A stretch of 64,000 nucleotides of DNA from Pezicula radicicola (lineage: Eukaryota; Ascomycota; Leotiomycetes; Helotiales; Dermateaceae), in the NCBI GenBank assembly GCA_003008705.1, contig PDUO01000066.1, forward strand, positions 152,307 through 216,306, read 5' to 3'. Positions 1-11,919 of this stretch are shown here, in pieces. Each line of letters opens with the position of its first letter. Within the stretch, counting starts at the first letter, position 1. Under the pieces are notes generated by a model. The model did not search any database. It was not told the DNA's origin and saw nothing but the letters and a program-made list of their open reading frames with translations. The translations under genes and the position numbers were made by a program.

Positions 1-893
1 TATATATATAGTTTTAAAACTTTTTTAATTTTTTATTAATCTTTTTAATCTTTATATAAAAGTAATAAATTAATTCTTAAAATATTTATAATATATATAA
101 TACTAGTTTATTTTATATAATAAGAATAAACTAAAATTAATAATAAGAGTATTTAATTTATTTAATAATATAATATTTATAAATAATAAATAAATATAAT
201 ATAACTTCTAAGACTTTCTTAAAATATTATTTAATAATCTAATTTATTAGAAAGTAATATTATAAAAATTAATAATAATATTTAATACTAAGATTAAACT
301 AATAACTCTATCTCTTATTATATATAAGTTTCTTTAGTAAATATATTTTTTTAAAATTATTAATTTTAAATTCTTTAATAATCTAATATTATTTTATAAT
401 AATCTTTAAATATTTTAACTTTTTTAATTTAATACTTTTAAACTAGAAACTAAACTAAAGTATATTAATATCTATTATATATAATTATAATAGGAAGTTT
501 AGAATAGTTATATCTATATAAAATAAATCTCTATTATAGAGATACTAGTTAATAGACTAACTAAGCTTCTTCTAGTCTAGAAGTATTTTAATTTTATTTA
601 TTAATTAAATCTAATAGATATATAATATTTAATTTAATCTAGTAATAATAAGATTAATACTAGATTACTTTTATTTATAGAGTTACTTTTAGAAACTTCT
701 AAAGACCTTTAAATAATCTCTTAATAACTTTATTTAAATATTATTTCTCTTTATAATTTCTAATTAAATTCTATATTAATTTCTTTATATACTTTTATTA
801 TTTTATATTAAAATTACTTTAAAATAAACCTTTTAAGTAATATTATATCTCTCTTTTTAATAGTATTTTTTTTATATAAAGTCTAAGAGGGTA
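1..893. other. AT-saturated block with no readable gene
   Basis: This stretch is almost pure A+T and has stop codons in all frames, so I see no gene in it. The composition fits a RIP-mutated repeat relic in a fungal genome. It ends where the recognisable repeat copy begins at about 894. No coding homology can be read by eye. Confidence 0.75.
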
Positions 894-1210
894 TATTAGT
901 CTATAATTATATATTTCTAATATATCTTTATTTCTAATAACTCTAGTATTTACTAATCCCTCTAAAATCATAGATTAATTCTAACTATTCTAGTCTAGTA
1001 TAGTATTATTTTTATATTAATAGATCGATACCTTAAATACCTTATTTTATATAGATCTAGACCTATTTTAAGTACCTCTCCTTTAATATATAAGTCTAGG
1101 CTTCCTCCTACCTAATAGGGGTAAGTAATTAAGCCTTTATTTATAATTTTCACTATATTCTATACTTTCTCTATATACTATATATTCAAGGTGATCGAGG
1201 GTTCATAAGC
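894..1210 (+). repeat. RIP-degraded copy of a dispersed repeat (copy A)
   Basis: This stretch aligns without gaps, at a constant offset of 29,558, to 30,452-30,768. Wherever the two differ, this copy almost always has T for C or A for G; only occasional transversions were seen. That is the expected outcome of RIP on a duplicated sequence. The other copy contains a TATA-like CTTTAATATATAAG followed by a CT-rich stretch, which suggests an LTR or promoter-bearing repeat end, but no element boundaries could be defined. Confidence 0.8.
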
Positions 1211-1428
1211 TTTTTTACCTATTTTCCTTTCCCCGAGGACAGATTCACTCTTCTTCTCTTTAGTTAAATCTTTCTGTATCTAGAGTCCGATTCAGATTAC
1301 CAAATCATCTTGAATCTATAACACGTAGCACGTGTTTCAAAAGTAATCTTAACACAGACAACAAGACATTAAGGAGATTCAGTATAAACGTTTAATTACT
1401 TCCACTTCTTAATAATAGTTACAAGATT

Positions 1429-4293
1429 GCCCTAGATTTTCCAAGTAGTTCCACCCTAGCATTTACAATGGCCACTTTGCCTGTTTCTTTGACTCGAGTT
1501 TGGAAGACAATGATTTTCCCTTCCTACCACATCTCCGTGATCAATGTCTGTCCTGGAACCGCTGCCCCTACGAAACGAACTTTAATGTTCTTGAACAAGC
1601 CGAACTTCTGGACAATGTGCTTGTCACTAATTCCGAATGAACACAGCCTATATAGAATAGGTTCCTTGAACCCACCGACCTTGCTAAACTCTGGATCAAT
1701 ATGGAGAGGGTTTCTGTCTCCATTCAGGCGATAAATGGCCGCTTGATCTTTGGTAGTCCTCTCCTCTACAGTGAAGTTAGGATCGCGCTTCGGCGGCGAG
1801 AAATTTGCTGTAGCGTTACCTCGAGAGCTACCTTCCTTCTGTCCACCGAAGTTTCCCGCACCGCGTACGAAGATAGTCGATTTATTGTAGAAGAGATCCT
1901 CTTTGGTCTCTTTATCCTGGATTGTCGTGCTTAAGACAACGATACTTGAGTTACCCTTCAACAACTTCAACTAGCTTACGATAAGTCAAAGTCTTTACCG
2001 CTGTCGGAATTGGAAATCTACGGATCTCGAGATATGTTCCTCCGTGGAGGAGCATGTTCTTCGAGAACTTCGGTAATAGGTCCTGTAATAAGAATGGTGC
2101 AACAGTACTAAAGGAGGTGATAACACCGAAGGTTGGTAATACCTGGAAATTTTTGTTATTTTCATATATTAGATAGAGCTGTGATGTATTTACATTAAGC
2201 GAGAGATGGTAGAGAATCACGTCGCGGTCCGTGTAGGAGAATTCCGTCCCGCTAGATTTCGCCTTCTTCACTTTTTCGATTTCTGCAAGATAATTTAGCT
2301 CAGAATTGGATAAATGAGATGAACGGGTATTTTTGTTTTAAATGTAGGCCAGAACATTTTCCATGGCCTTCTCGCCGCTTTCCGGATTATCAGTACGCTC
2401 ATCAAAGGTTGTAATCTGAGACCACTTCTCAAGAAGGTGCTCTGGTGTTAACTGGATACTCAGAGGGAAATGGTAGCCCCTAGATCTCTGCCATCTGGTT
2501 CGGGCTTACTAGCTACTGCCAACTTTGAATAGTAAGCCTGTCAGGGGTGGGTTAACAACCGCGTCCGAACATAACAGTGTCACAAGGGGAACAAAATAGT
2601 CGGGTTTCAAAGCATCGTATAGTTCCTTGGGAAGAATACCCTTAGATATATGAGTGCCAGCGTTTGGTGCGATTGTATTAACGAAAATATTGTTCTTAAG
2701 ACCTTCACGAGAAAGTACAAGACTGAAGCCTAAGATACCAGCCTTCTAAACAAAATTTAGCTATACCCGAAGGGAGAAGATTTCGTAAATCATACCGCTG
2801 ATAAATAATTAGCTTAACCAAAATTACCATACATACCACTCGGACTAATTGTATTTACAATTCGACCGTACGGCTACTTTAGCATGTAGGGGTAAGCCGC
2901 TTTGGTGACGGAATACGTTGCTCATAAGTGAACATTGATGACATCGTACCATTCTCGATCACTCATGTTAGCAATAGACCGATCCCTCACTATCCCAGCA
3001 TTGTTGATAATAATATCAATTCTATTGTATATATCAATTACGGCCTTGACGACTGAAGGCCCGTCCTTAACAGATGATGCATTACCGGTAGCGTTGCCGC
3101 CATGGGCTATGATCTCGTTTACCACGCAAGTAGTATTCATGGTGTCATTCACAACCACGGAGGCGCCAAGTTTCGCGAGTCCCAAAGAGTAAACCCGACC
3201 CAGGCTTTAATTGTTAGATAGAGAGTAACGACGGGCAGTATCACACCAGGGGACATGCTTACCCTGTACCGCCGCCCGTGACTAGGGCCACCCTTCCATC
3301 CAATCTAATTTCCTTGCCGACTTTATTTTTCGGTAAAGCCTGAGTCTCTTTCAATTTTACAACCATGTCAGCGATGCTGTTCGGGTGCTCTGCATTGCCA
3401 AAATCGTTGATATCAGACCACCTGTTTAGGATTACACCAGCGGTAAAAGTCTCATCAGGTTTAAGAAGGAGACCTTGTGATCGCTCCCACCGGAACTTCG
3501 CGACACACCCTACGCCGACTTCGAAGACAGACCCATTCTCCTGCGGATTCGAAGATGCCAAAAGTGCCACAAGAGGGACAACCCAATCAGGCTTTAGATT
3601 TTCCAAGAGCTCTGAGCTTATAATAGTCTCAGGCATACGACGCGCTGCGACTAGGGCAACGGCATTGCACAAAATGTTGTACTTAGCCCCTTCTTTAGCC
3701 AACGATTTGGTTAGGCCAACCTAAGCGAGTTTGGCGGCCAAGTAATTCGTTTGGCCGAAGCTGCCATAGAGACCTGCAGCAGTGGTAGTGTTAATAATTC
3801 GGCCGTATTTTTGTTGCTTAAAAAATGGCCACGCAGCCCTTAAGCACCTAAAGGCGCCATGGAGATAGATAGAATCAACTTGATCCCAGTCTGAATCTTT
3901 CATATTCTTGAAGCTAACGTCACAAAGAATCCCGGCATTATTGATGAGGACATCGATACGACCAAAGAATTCGATCGTAGTCTGAATGATCTTCTCACCG
4001 TTCTCCACACTGTCGTAGTTGGCGACGGCAGTGCCACCAGCTGCTCTAATCTCAGAAACCACCGAATCCGCTGCCTGTATAACGGTCAGAGAAGGTCAGA
4101 AGACTTATTATAGAAGATGAATGCTGTAGCAGACCTTTCTGCTTGTACCTTCGCCCGTGAGGGAGCCACCCAAATCATTCACCACGACTTTCGCGCCTCT
4201 TAATGCAAAGAATAAAGCGTATGCTCTACCAAGGCCGCCGCCGGCACCAGTGACAACAACAGTTTGACCATTGAAAGAAATTTGCAGAGCCAT
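1429..4293 (-). pseudogene. Peroxisomal multifunctional beta-oxidation protein (Fox2/MFE-2 type), broken
   Basis: In the family this peroxisomal enzyme hydrates 2-enoyl-CoA and then oxidises the 3-hydroxyacyl-CoA. Read on the minus strand there are two tandem short-chain dehydrogenase domains and a C-terminal MaoC hydratase domain. Domain 1 (about 4293-3440) has a TGAGGGLG nucleotide site and NNAGI. Domain 2 (about 3310-2520) has TGGGTG and NNAGIV. The MaoC domain (about 2270-1430) retains YENN, LPTFGV and NRNPLHIDP. The start is the ATG at 4293 just before the first SDR strand. An intron near 3261-3204 (GTAAGC donor) splices domain 2 in frame. Several stops (about 3720, 2926, 2875, 2796) sit where the family has Gln or Arg codons, so C-to-T changes explain them. 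A one-base insertion near 1955 shifts the frame in the MaoC domain, and the conserved hydratase segment reads [11 protein letters not shown] with G/H changes. This is clearly a dead copy; a functional copy presumably exists elsewhere. Confidence 0.9.
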
Positions 4294-5567
4294 GCCTTGG
4301 GTCACTTTATTTTGTTGGACTCCTTCCTGTTAAAAAGGTTCACCTAGAATGCGATCTTTCTAGCGATGATGCGAGATCCAGAATCTGAATAGGGGCTGCG
4401 CCAGATTTAGGGACGAATGCTTAGTGTGTCGAGAGAGTCCAGCAGGCAGACAGAGCAGAATGCGAAGCAGTTGTAAAGGGAGTGAATGAACAAATCGAGC
4501 CATGATATTTAAAGCGGAGTACCGAGGTACGCTTTCATCGCGAATATTTGTTGAATAAATAAGTCCAACGGAAACGACAAGAGCGAAGACTTAATTGGAC
4601 TATTCTATCTACGAGATTTTTGTTCTAACGAAACGCTTGGCGGATACATGTACTGGAATTCTACAGGGCTCACAGACGGCAGCACTAGTGACTCGGAGTC
4701 AGTGTTGCGCACAATACAATAGTCTTATGTCGATATATAGTCAGTTTATTGCGATTGTTATTCAATGCATGAGTTTTTCTAGGTTTAGCTTCAAATCTTA
4801 GTAAAATTAGTATCTAAGGGTTGAACACCACTTCGCCGCCTGGAGCCATCATACTAGGAGTAGACTTCTTAACTTTAGCAAGGTGGTTTAGTAGCTCTGA
4901 CTAGGCCTCTTTTTACCTACTTATCACTAGATGTATTATTATTAAAATCGAATAAACACAATAAAAAATCTTTTCAATCTAATACATTAATATAACACGT
5001 TGTTTTCATATTGCTAAATTCGAACAAGAGGGTTTAATTAATTAATTAATTCTTATTATTAAATCTTCATTGTGCGCTACACTGCTCGGAGTTTTAGTAC
5101 TAGTCTAGTGTATTCAAGTTGTCCGAGCATGGAGGCCCTAGCTATAGAGGATTATTACGGCCCCTTAGGCCGAAACTCTTCCGTAAGAATAAAATGTTAT
5201 ACATACTCTATAAACCTTCACGGATCTCCTTTAATAAACTAGAGCCTCGGTTATTTAATGGCAAGGACTGGTCTCTGCTCTCGGACTCCACGAAAGTAGG
5301 TTAAGATTCACCAGTCTCCGTAGGAAACTTTAACCCGACGTCTGCAACACAAGTGACTCCGATAACTAAAACCGAGGCGACTACAGAAAGAAAGATTTAC
5401 GACTAAATGCTTTCACCGAGGTCTAAACCCGTTCCATTGTTCAGCTTCATGACTTCAAACTAGTCGCATCGAATTCTGGACTTGGTGTCAACGTCAACCC
5501 AATTTTGGTCGCCTTGACTCTTCATTCAACTACAGGGCAAACTAGCTAGCTCGACAGCTTCATCACA
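4294..5567. other. Divergent intergenic region between the Fox2-like and Fat1-like wrecks
   Basis: These 1.3 kb separate two divergently oriented pseudogenes, so they presumably held both former promoters. The sequence becomes AT-rich from about 4,930 to 5,070 and contains a short TAAT tandem (about 5,036-5,050). I see no convincing gene; the small frames here lack family resemblance. Confidence 0.5.
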
Positions 5568-7568
5568 ATGGCTATGCTTGCGACTTCAGGTCTTACAGCT
5601 GCTTCTCTGTATTATATCGACCAGAGGCTGGGCGTTAGTCGCGATCTCACAAGCTACCGGAAAACGCAAGATTTTGGACGCCGCTACGCACAATACCTCT
5701 CGAAGCTGGGCCCCAACTTAGCAAACTTGTACCGAGTCCTTGAGCTAGCAAATCCCTTAAACGACGCCCTTTGGTTCGAAGGCAAGACATGGACCTACAA
5801 TTCTCTCAAGCAGCAAGTCGACGAATTAGCATTCGGCCTCTACTATGGGCTCGGGGTTAGGAGAGGAGACATTGTGACGCTCTTCATGACCAACTGTCCG
5901 GAGATGGTCTTCCTGATCTTCGCAATAACGAAGCTGGGTGCAACTCCCGCTTTGATCAACAATGCTCTGCGAGGTAGGGTTGGCTGCAACTATACGGGAT
6001 GTTGACTAGCAAGGACTAACTGACCTTGGTTCTGATTAGATGAGACTTTGCTCCACTGTATTCAACGGCCGGGATCCAAAGTCGTCATTTCCTCTCCAGA
6101 CATTGCATCGCAGGTCGCTACCGCGGTGAGATCTCTCGCAAGATTTATAACAGTAGTCAGTCTCAACATTTGCACATTTCGTCTATATCAAACTCCTCCC
6201 ATCAGCGACGTCCTGGATTTCCTACACCTTGACCCCATCTCGTAGCACCCGCTGCCTCCACCACCACCAACAAACCTGACCAGCCCTGGAATGTTGATTT
6301 TTTCACATCAGGAACTACGGGGTACCCGAAAGCATGTAGCATTAAGAATGCGTTGATCACACTAGTCGTATGCACCAATCCCAACGATGCGGCCAATCCG
6401 AAAAAGTACCTCTCACCGCTGCGAATTTTTCGTGCATGCCTCTGTTCCATGGAACGACCGTCTTTGCTAGCCTTATCACGGCTGTAGGGAACAGAGGGTA
6501 CTTCTGTCTCGGCCGCAAATTTTCTGCGCGAAGCTTTTTCAAGGAAGTACACCAGGCGCGGGCTACACGAATTCTTTACGTCGGCGAGCTCTTACGCTTT
6601 TTACTTGCCACGCCACCTAGAGATTATGATCTTCAGTATAATGTGATCGTTGCCACAGGCAAGGGCTTGCAGAAAGATGTTTGGATTGAGTTTCAGAAAC
6701 ACTTCAATGTTCCAGAAATCAGGGAGATATACCGGTCGAGCGAAGGACTAGTTTCATTTGAGAATGTCCATCGAAGGGGAAAGCCTGGCGCTGGTAAAGT
6801 AGGCTATTCAGGCATGATCCGCCGCAGACTCCTCTCAAAGGACCAACGACTCGTCAAGTTTGACTACGACACGGAAAGCCCGATCCGTAATCCCAAACAG
6901 GATTCTGTATACTCGCAGCGAGAGGGGAACCAGGCGAAGCAATCGCGAGAATTAAATCGTTGGCCACTTACACAGACTACTACGGCGACGACGAAGCCAC
7001 GAGGAACAACATTCTCAGAAATGTCTTTGAAAAGGACGATCTTTGGCAGCGAAGCGGCGATCTTCTAGTAGAGGAAAAAGATAACTGGATAAAGTTAGTC
7101 GATCGGATCAGCGATATATACCGATAGATAGGGGAAAATATATCGGTAAACGAGGTTGCCAATCATATTGCCGGGTTACCTGGTGTTATAGACGTAGTTG
7201 TTATTGGCAAGAGACTTAAGAAATATAACGGACAAGCAGGTGCAGCCGTAATCGTGTTGAGAGCTACAGATGATGCGCCGGGCGTCGCCCGAGAAGCCGC
7301 ATTCATGAAAGATTTGTACAAAAAGCTTAGGAAGAAGGGTGTACCTCGATATACTGCCCTAAGATTGGTTTCAGTCAGCTATCAACTTCCAGATGCAGGA
7401 GCCACATTCAAACATTCGAAAGCCTCTATCAAAAACATGGATTGGAGCAATATCGAGCTTCAGAAGGTGACAGGATTAAAATACTACCTTAATGTTGAGA
7501 GCGAGACCTATAAAGTCCTTGACACAGAAGCTTTGTTAAGATTAGAGAACGGTACAACGAGACTATAA
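5568..7568 (+). pseudogene. Fat1/FATP-type very-long-chain acyl-CoA synthetase, broken
   Basis: The family activates long or branched fatty acids to CoA esters and also acts in fatty acid uptake, at the ER, peroxisome or lipid droplets. Exon 1 (5568-5972) begins with a hydrophobic N-terminus and contains LWFEGKTWTYNSL and TNCPEMVF. An intron of about 65 nt follows. The AMP-binding signature TSGTTGYPKA is near 6,305-6,335, then MPLFHGTT (about 6,436), RATRILYVGE (about 6,560) and EIREIYRSSEG (about 6,720). The C-terminal part has NGQAGAA-like and KHSKASIK segments. Frame changes occur near 6,240, 6,425 (a T run) and 6,900 (an A run), and a TAG at about 7,124 replaces the conserved Trp of the WKGEN-type motif. 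The gene is therefore dead from both indels and point mutation. It is divergent from the Fox2-like wreck, which fits a shared fatty-acyl role. Confidence 0.9.
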
Positions 7569-8072
7569 GAGGAAATCGTTTGAATTCTATCTATACGTAA
7601 GGGTCCGTGATACTCTGCTACTGAGATTGAAGCTTGGCGGTAGGTCTCGCTACAAGTTAGAACCTGGCACGTTAGTGGTGCAAACCTGGTTACAGTTATA
7701 AACACTTGAGCTAAGAGGCTCGTTCAAGAATCTTACAATGAAGCACATCTAATGTAACGATTAATTCAACCGGCATAATATATGACCAGCGAGTGTTATA
7801 TAATGAAGCCCTCATCCTGTGCTGATCCATGGTGATATATGATATATGTACTCTACTGCTACCAGTCTCCCAATTTGAATCAGAAATCGAGTCCTTGACC
7901 CTTCTGATGGAGGCTTAGCCAGTTATATATAAGATCCGTGATCACAGAATATACTATTAAGATGTAATACTTCTCCGACGCATTTTTGCATTGACCATCT
8001 CAGTATTACTAATGGCTGCCTCCTCTTCTGGCTGCATTAGAGAAGAAGTACAGTAGTAGCAGTAGCGCCACT
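7569..8072. other. Intergenic, no feature seen
   Basis: This is the region between two convergent wrecks. No open frame with family resemblance is present. It presumably held the two 3' ends. Confidence 0.5.
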
Positions 8073-9420
8073 TCAACCATCGTCGCCACCGGGACCGGGA
8101 TTAGCATCGTTAAAGCTCATTAGACCGGTGACGACTTTGCGGAAATTCTGAGCTATTCCCCATGGCTTCATGCGTTTCAATAGCCCGGCCGTTTCTTCTA
8201 GGACTTGTACTTTTCCATCCTTAGCAGCAAGATTGGGTACCCCATGCATGCTCACTACTCGCGACCCTCCAGTAAGAATCCACTCCTTTATGGCCAGTAG
8301 TTCTCGCTCGTGCAGAGCAAGCCGATCGAGACGTATACTAGGTACTGGATACACCGAGTTATTCTTGGGGGGAAAGTCGGCCACGCACCAGAGCACCGCG
8401 CCTGCATGAAACGCAGTGAATGGTTCCAAAGGAAAATTGGCCTGATCTCGAAAAACGGCAAGCGTCTGGGAACTGTGAAAAGCAACTTCACGGACTCGCA
8501 TAGCATCCTCGGAACACCATTTTGTCATCCTAGCTTTGGCACTCTCATATTCTACACCACGCCGCAATAGAGGGTAGAGCCAGTCCATTAAATCCCCAGC
8601 AGCATAAAGATGGGACATATATACCATCTGGACCTGCCGGAAAGCAGTAGACAGCTCGCTTCTTGCTAGAGATTCTACTGCGACGGAATTTATGCGTAGA
8701 TAAAGGAACCTGTCGATCAGACCTTGCAGCTTTTTCTGCCCATCATATACCTTCATTGTATCCCGAACGATTTCACTAAAAGGGGAAGTTTTCATTTCCT
8801 TAATACTCCACATCATTTACACAAAGGTTAGTAAAACAATGTGGTCATGAGACCTTTCAAGTCTTTCCAGAGCCTTCTCTGTATTGTCGAACAGCGATCT
8901 GATCAAGGGTCGAAATCTTAGCGGGCTTAGTGAACGCCATGTCCAAGGATACAAAGACTCCCAGACTTGTGCAGATTCTACTTCCCAGTCTTCCGGAGAC
9001 GAGGGCATCTCCATATCGATGTCGGTAATGCTGAGGTATGGCCGGCTATTGTGAAGGTAGCTAACTGACGAATTAAGTTCCTTCGAGCACACGTCAGGAT
9101 TTGTTCAAGGGGGTTTTTTTGTGAGCAGAAACCAACGTAAACAGCCCAGCCCAGCCGCCGAAGCCTTTCTTGGCCGATCCATTCATGCCAGCGCTCCTCA
9201 AGATGGAGATTTTGGTGTTTGGGAAGGCTGCGACACCGGAAAAGGCCCATGTTTTTAGCATTGTTGACAAGAGCACTGCGGCATGATTCGCTGAGCTCGA
9301 ACAGGCGTCTGCTTCCACAGCAGTAGCCTTGAACGCTTTGGAGCAATTGCGCAGTAAGATAATACTCTGTCCTCACGAATCTGGGATCATACTTGGCCTG
9401 AACGGACAGGTTAGATTCAA
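8073..9420 (-). pseudogene. Fungal-specific transcription factor, C-terminal regulatory domain, broken
   Basis: On the minus strand the segment near 9,400-9,110 contains LFELSESCR, NAKNMGLFRC and EERWHEWIGQERLRRLGWAVYV, which I recognise as the fungal_trans (middle homology) region of Zn-finger transcription factors. It continues after a frame change at a G/T homopolymer (about 9,108-9,121) with RPYLSITDIDMEMP and helical segments to a stop near 8,073. A TAA at 8,814-8,816 interrupts the frame once more. No N-terminal Zn2Cys6 or C2H2 finger is visible upstream, so the DNA-binding part is missing or unreadable. In a working cluster such a gene would be a candidate pathway regulator, which is inference from location only. 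Confidence 0.75.
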
Positions 9421-10143
9421 TTCAGGTCGATCTCGGACTGAGATTGGAACTTTAGATATATACCATAAAGGTGATAATCTGTCAGATCAATTCCGACAGA
9501 GATATAGAGAAGCCTTGGGCTCCCTCGAAATTTGTATAGCACGCTCCTATGCATGCGACAGCTAGTGTCAGGAGTGGAAACTCGGCTGGATTAAAAGTAG
9601 CGCGATGAAGGATGGGGAATATCTATACTAAGTATACGGTATATCGGACTTTAAAGGCAGGAAATAAGCAATTGGGAGTTGAGGGCTTAATGGTGGTTTC
9701 TACTCGCTGATTGTACTAAGAACCTTCTAATTCCTCTTTATCAAATGCCGTTGCGTCAGCTAGTAAGTACCGTGATATCCTACTCGCCACGTTGTGACCG
9801 TTAATTACCAGTTCTGACGGAAGCACTAAGAGCCTAGAATGCTAGCATCACTATAAAGCATATAAGGCACAGCAACAATAACAATAATAGAAGCAAGATC
9901 TCGAGCAGCTATAGCGACAGCGGTCGTTTTACTACATAATCGTGTTGGCAGGAGAGTTTTAAATTTGTTCTATTAGTAGTTTTATGTAGGTTAGTACATA
10001 CCGAAGCGAGGTACGTAGGCTGTTAACCCTCTCGAGGCAGGAAGCTAGAAGGATCAGATTGCAATAAAAGGGAGATAAATGTATAGTTGAAATTCTTTGA
10101 AATTTGAGATATAGCATACGAAAACTGGTGGTTGTTCTCTGCC
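9421..10143. other. Intergenic, no gene seen
   Basis: Short open frames here have no recognisable motifs. The missing zinc finger of the transcription-factor wreck would be expected on the minus strand in this interval, and I do not see a CxxC pattern that would support it. Confidence 0.45.
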
Positions 10144-11279
10144 TTAAGTATTAAAAACAAGGCTACAGCTATAAACAACACACCCACAAATACAACCCAA
10201 ACCTAAATAATACATTATGATAATACCTATTGTTAGTCTTGCAGTTCGCTTCTCGTGAGCACATCCAATTTGAAACTGGCGTGGCTCAACACATTTCAAA
10301 CCAAAATCCATGTCTCCACGACGCCACACACTGTTTATACATGCCTCCCCACCAAAGACGACAAAGGGGAACAACTGGCACTGCCAGCACCGCGGCTTAA
10401 ACGTTGCCGCTACTGCTTCTGACTTAGTCGCCAGATTAAGAAGAAGGATATGATGTTTCTTGTCCGTATCTCCCGGCAGAGACCGCGCCGCTACCAAGTC
10501 CTTGTATTCTACTCCCTTTTGCATGAATTGGTAGTGATAGGAGGCGAGGCGGCTTAGCTCGCTAGTTGTTAGGGCGAAGAAGTTGATCTATCGCTAAGCA
10601 AGGTAAGGGATGGAAAGGGCCGCTTGTGGGATTGCTTGAAGTAGCGGGGTACCGAACTGGCGATGTGGAAGAGGGGGTAGCCCTGTCGGCCGGCGCTAAT
10701 ATCAAGAACAGAAGGTTGGCCGATCATAGTGCGGAAAGAGAATGAGGGGAAGCGTAAGGTGGCTTCTTGGTAGAGGGCGGACATGACTTTGATTACTATC
10801 TTGTTGCAGGCGGCTGTGAAGAAAGGGGCGTGGGTAAGTAGATCTATAGCACACAGCGGTACGTACATACCTAAGAAGTCCTCTGGGTCTCGTATCGGAG
10901 GAAGCCCCGCAAAGCAGAAAATAAGGGTCAAGTCCGTGGTTGTTGCAGCTGGGATCCTCTTTACTCTTTTCGGGCAAATAGTAACAAGTTTATCTATAAG
11001 AACTCGTCTCTGACATTGACCTGGGGTACGAGGGGACTCCTTTTCAGACTGCAGCAATACCGAGTTCAAATGCTCGAGCTCCAACGTTGCTCGTGAATAC
11101 TAGAATTTCGGATCCTGATTCTATATGATTCGGTATTGGAAATCGAGTTGGAAGACAAGCTCCAGGCTGATTTGAGATGCCATTTTATAGTGGCGTGGAT
11201 CAACGGGTATTGGCTTTGTAGCGAGCTGGTCCTCGGTAAATGTTGCACGTCTCATTCGCTTTCCTCCTGGCCCCATCAT
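10144..11279 (-). pseudogene. Unassigned protein gene, three exons, two nonsense codons
   Basis: I do not recognise this family. A coherent model reads on the minus strand from an ATG at 11,279 through exon 1 (11,279-10,871), exon 2 (10,813-10,653) and exon 3 (10,587-10,144). The introns are 57 nt (GTATGT donor, TTCACAG acceptor) and 65 nt (GTACCC donor, GCGATAG acceptor), both phase-consistent. Exon 1 contains two in-frame TAG codons, at 11,123-11,121 and 11,102-11,100, each in a context where CAG to TAG (CpA to TpA) would explain it. The predicted protein is about 337 codons with Cys-containing segments such as CWQCQLFPF in exon 3. Reading frame and splice phases fit well over three exons, so I believe it is a real gene, very probably silenced by RIP. 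Confidence 0.55.
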
Positions 11280-11919
11280 ATACTAGATCAAGGGTTCGTT
11301 GGCAGGATAGTGAGCCTAACGGCATTGAAGCAATTTGTTAATTGATCGTAATTCATTTGGCGTTTGTGATGCTTTCTGCGAGGTCGACTTTGACTCTAGA
11401 TAGGCATAGCTATGCGCCTTCCGAGAGGAAAATCGAGTGGTAACCGTTGTTCCTTGGAAGGTTTTGAGACAAATAGCTTGATGTAAAGTACGTACTCAAC
11501 TTTACTTTTCTATACGCCCATATATGTATATATACTATCCTGATCTTCACACTCAGTCCAGAGTCCCTATGCCTTGGGGAGTTTTTAGAAAGTGTCTCTA
11601 TATTCTCTCAATTCCTCCAAGTCGGCATATATTCCCTTCCTTCACCTTAGTTACAAACAGGTTTTTCTCCAAATATCAGTATACACCCAGGTCACGGTAT
11701 ACCAATCTGGTTGTTGTGCTCTTGTAGCTTATAGCAGCGACTTGGTCCGTGCATCCAACCCACAAACAGACACCCAATAAGAAGATATATATATATATAT
11801 ATATGTGTGTATGTGTGTGTGTTATATTCATTCTTGACCATCCACTTAATAGATACAAACAACCACCTTGTTTAGTAAGTCTAATCGAATCTGACCTGAA
11901 CCCATCTAATCTAGAGGAT
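11280..11919. other. Intergenic region upstream of the 11,920 gene
   Basis: This is the divergent spacer between the unassigned wreck and the intact gene at 11,920. It contains the dinucleotide tract at 11,785-11,822 and otherwise no gene that I can support. It presumably contains the promoter of the rightward gene. Confidence 0.5.
11785..11822. repeat. AT/GT dinucleotide microsatellite
   Basis: An (AT)n tract of about 20 nt is followed directly by a mostly (GT)n tract of about 18 nt. It lies about 100 nt upstream of the start codon at 11,920. Confidence 0.9.
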
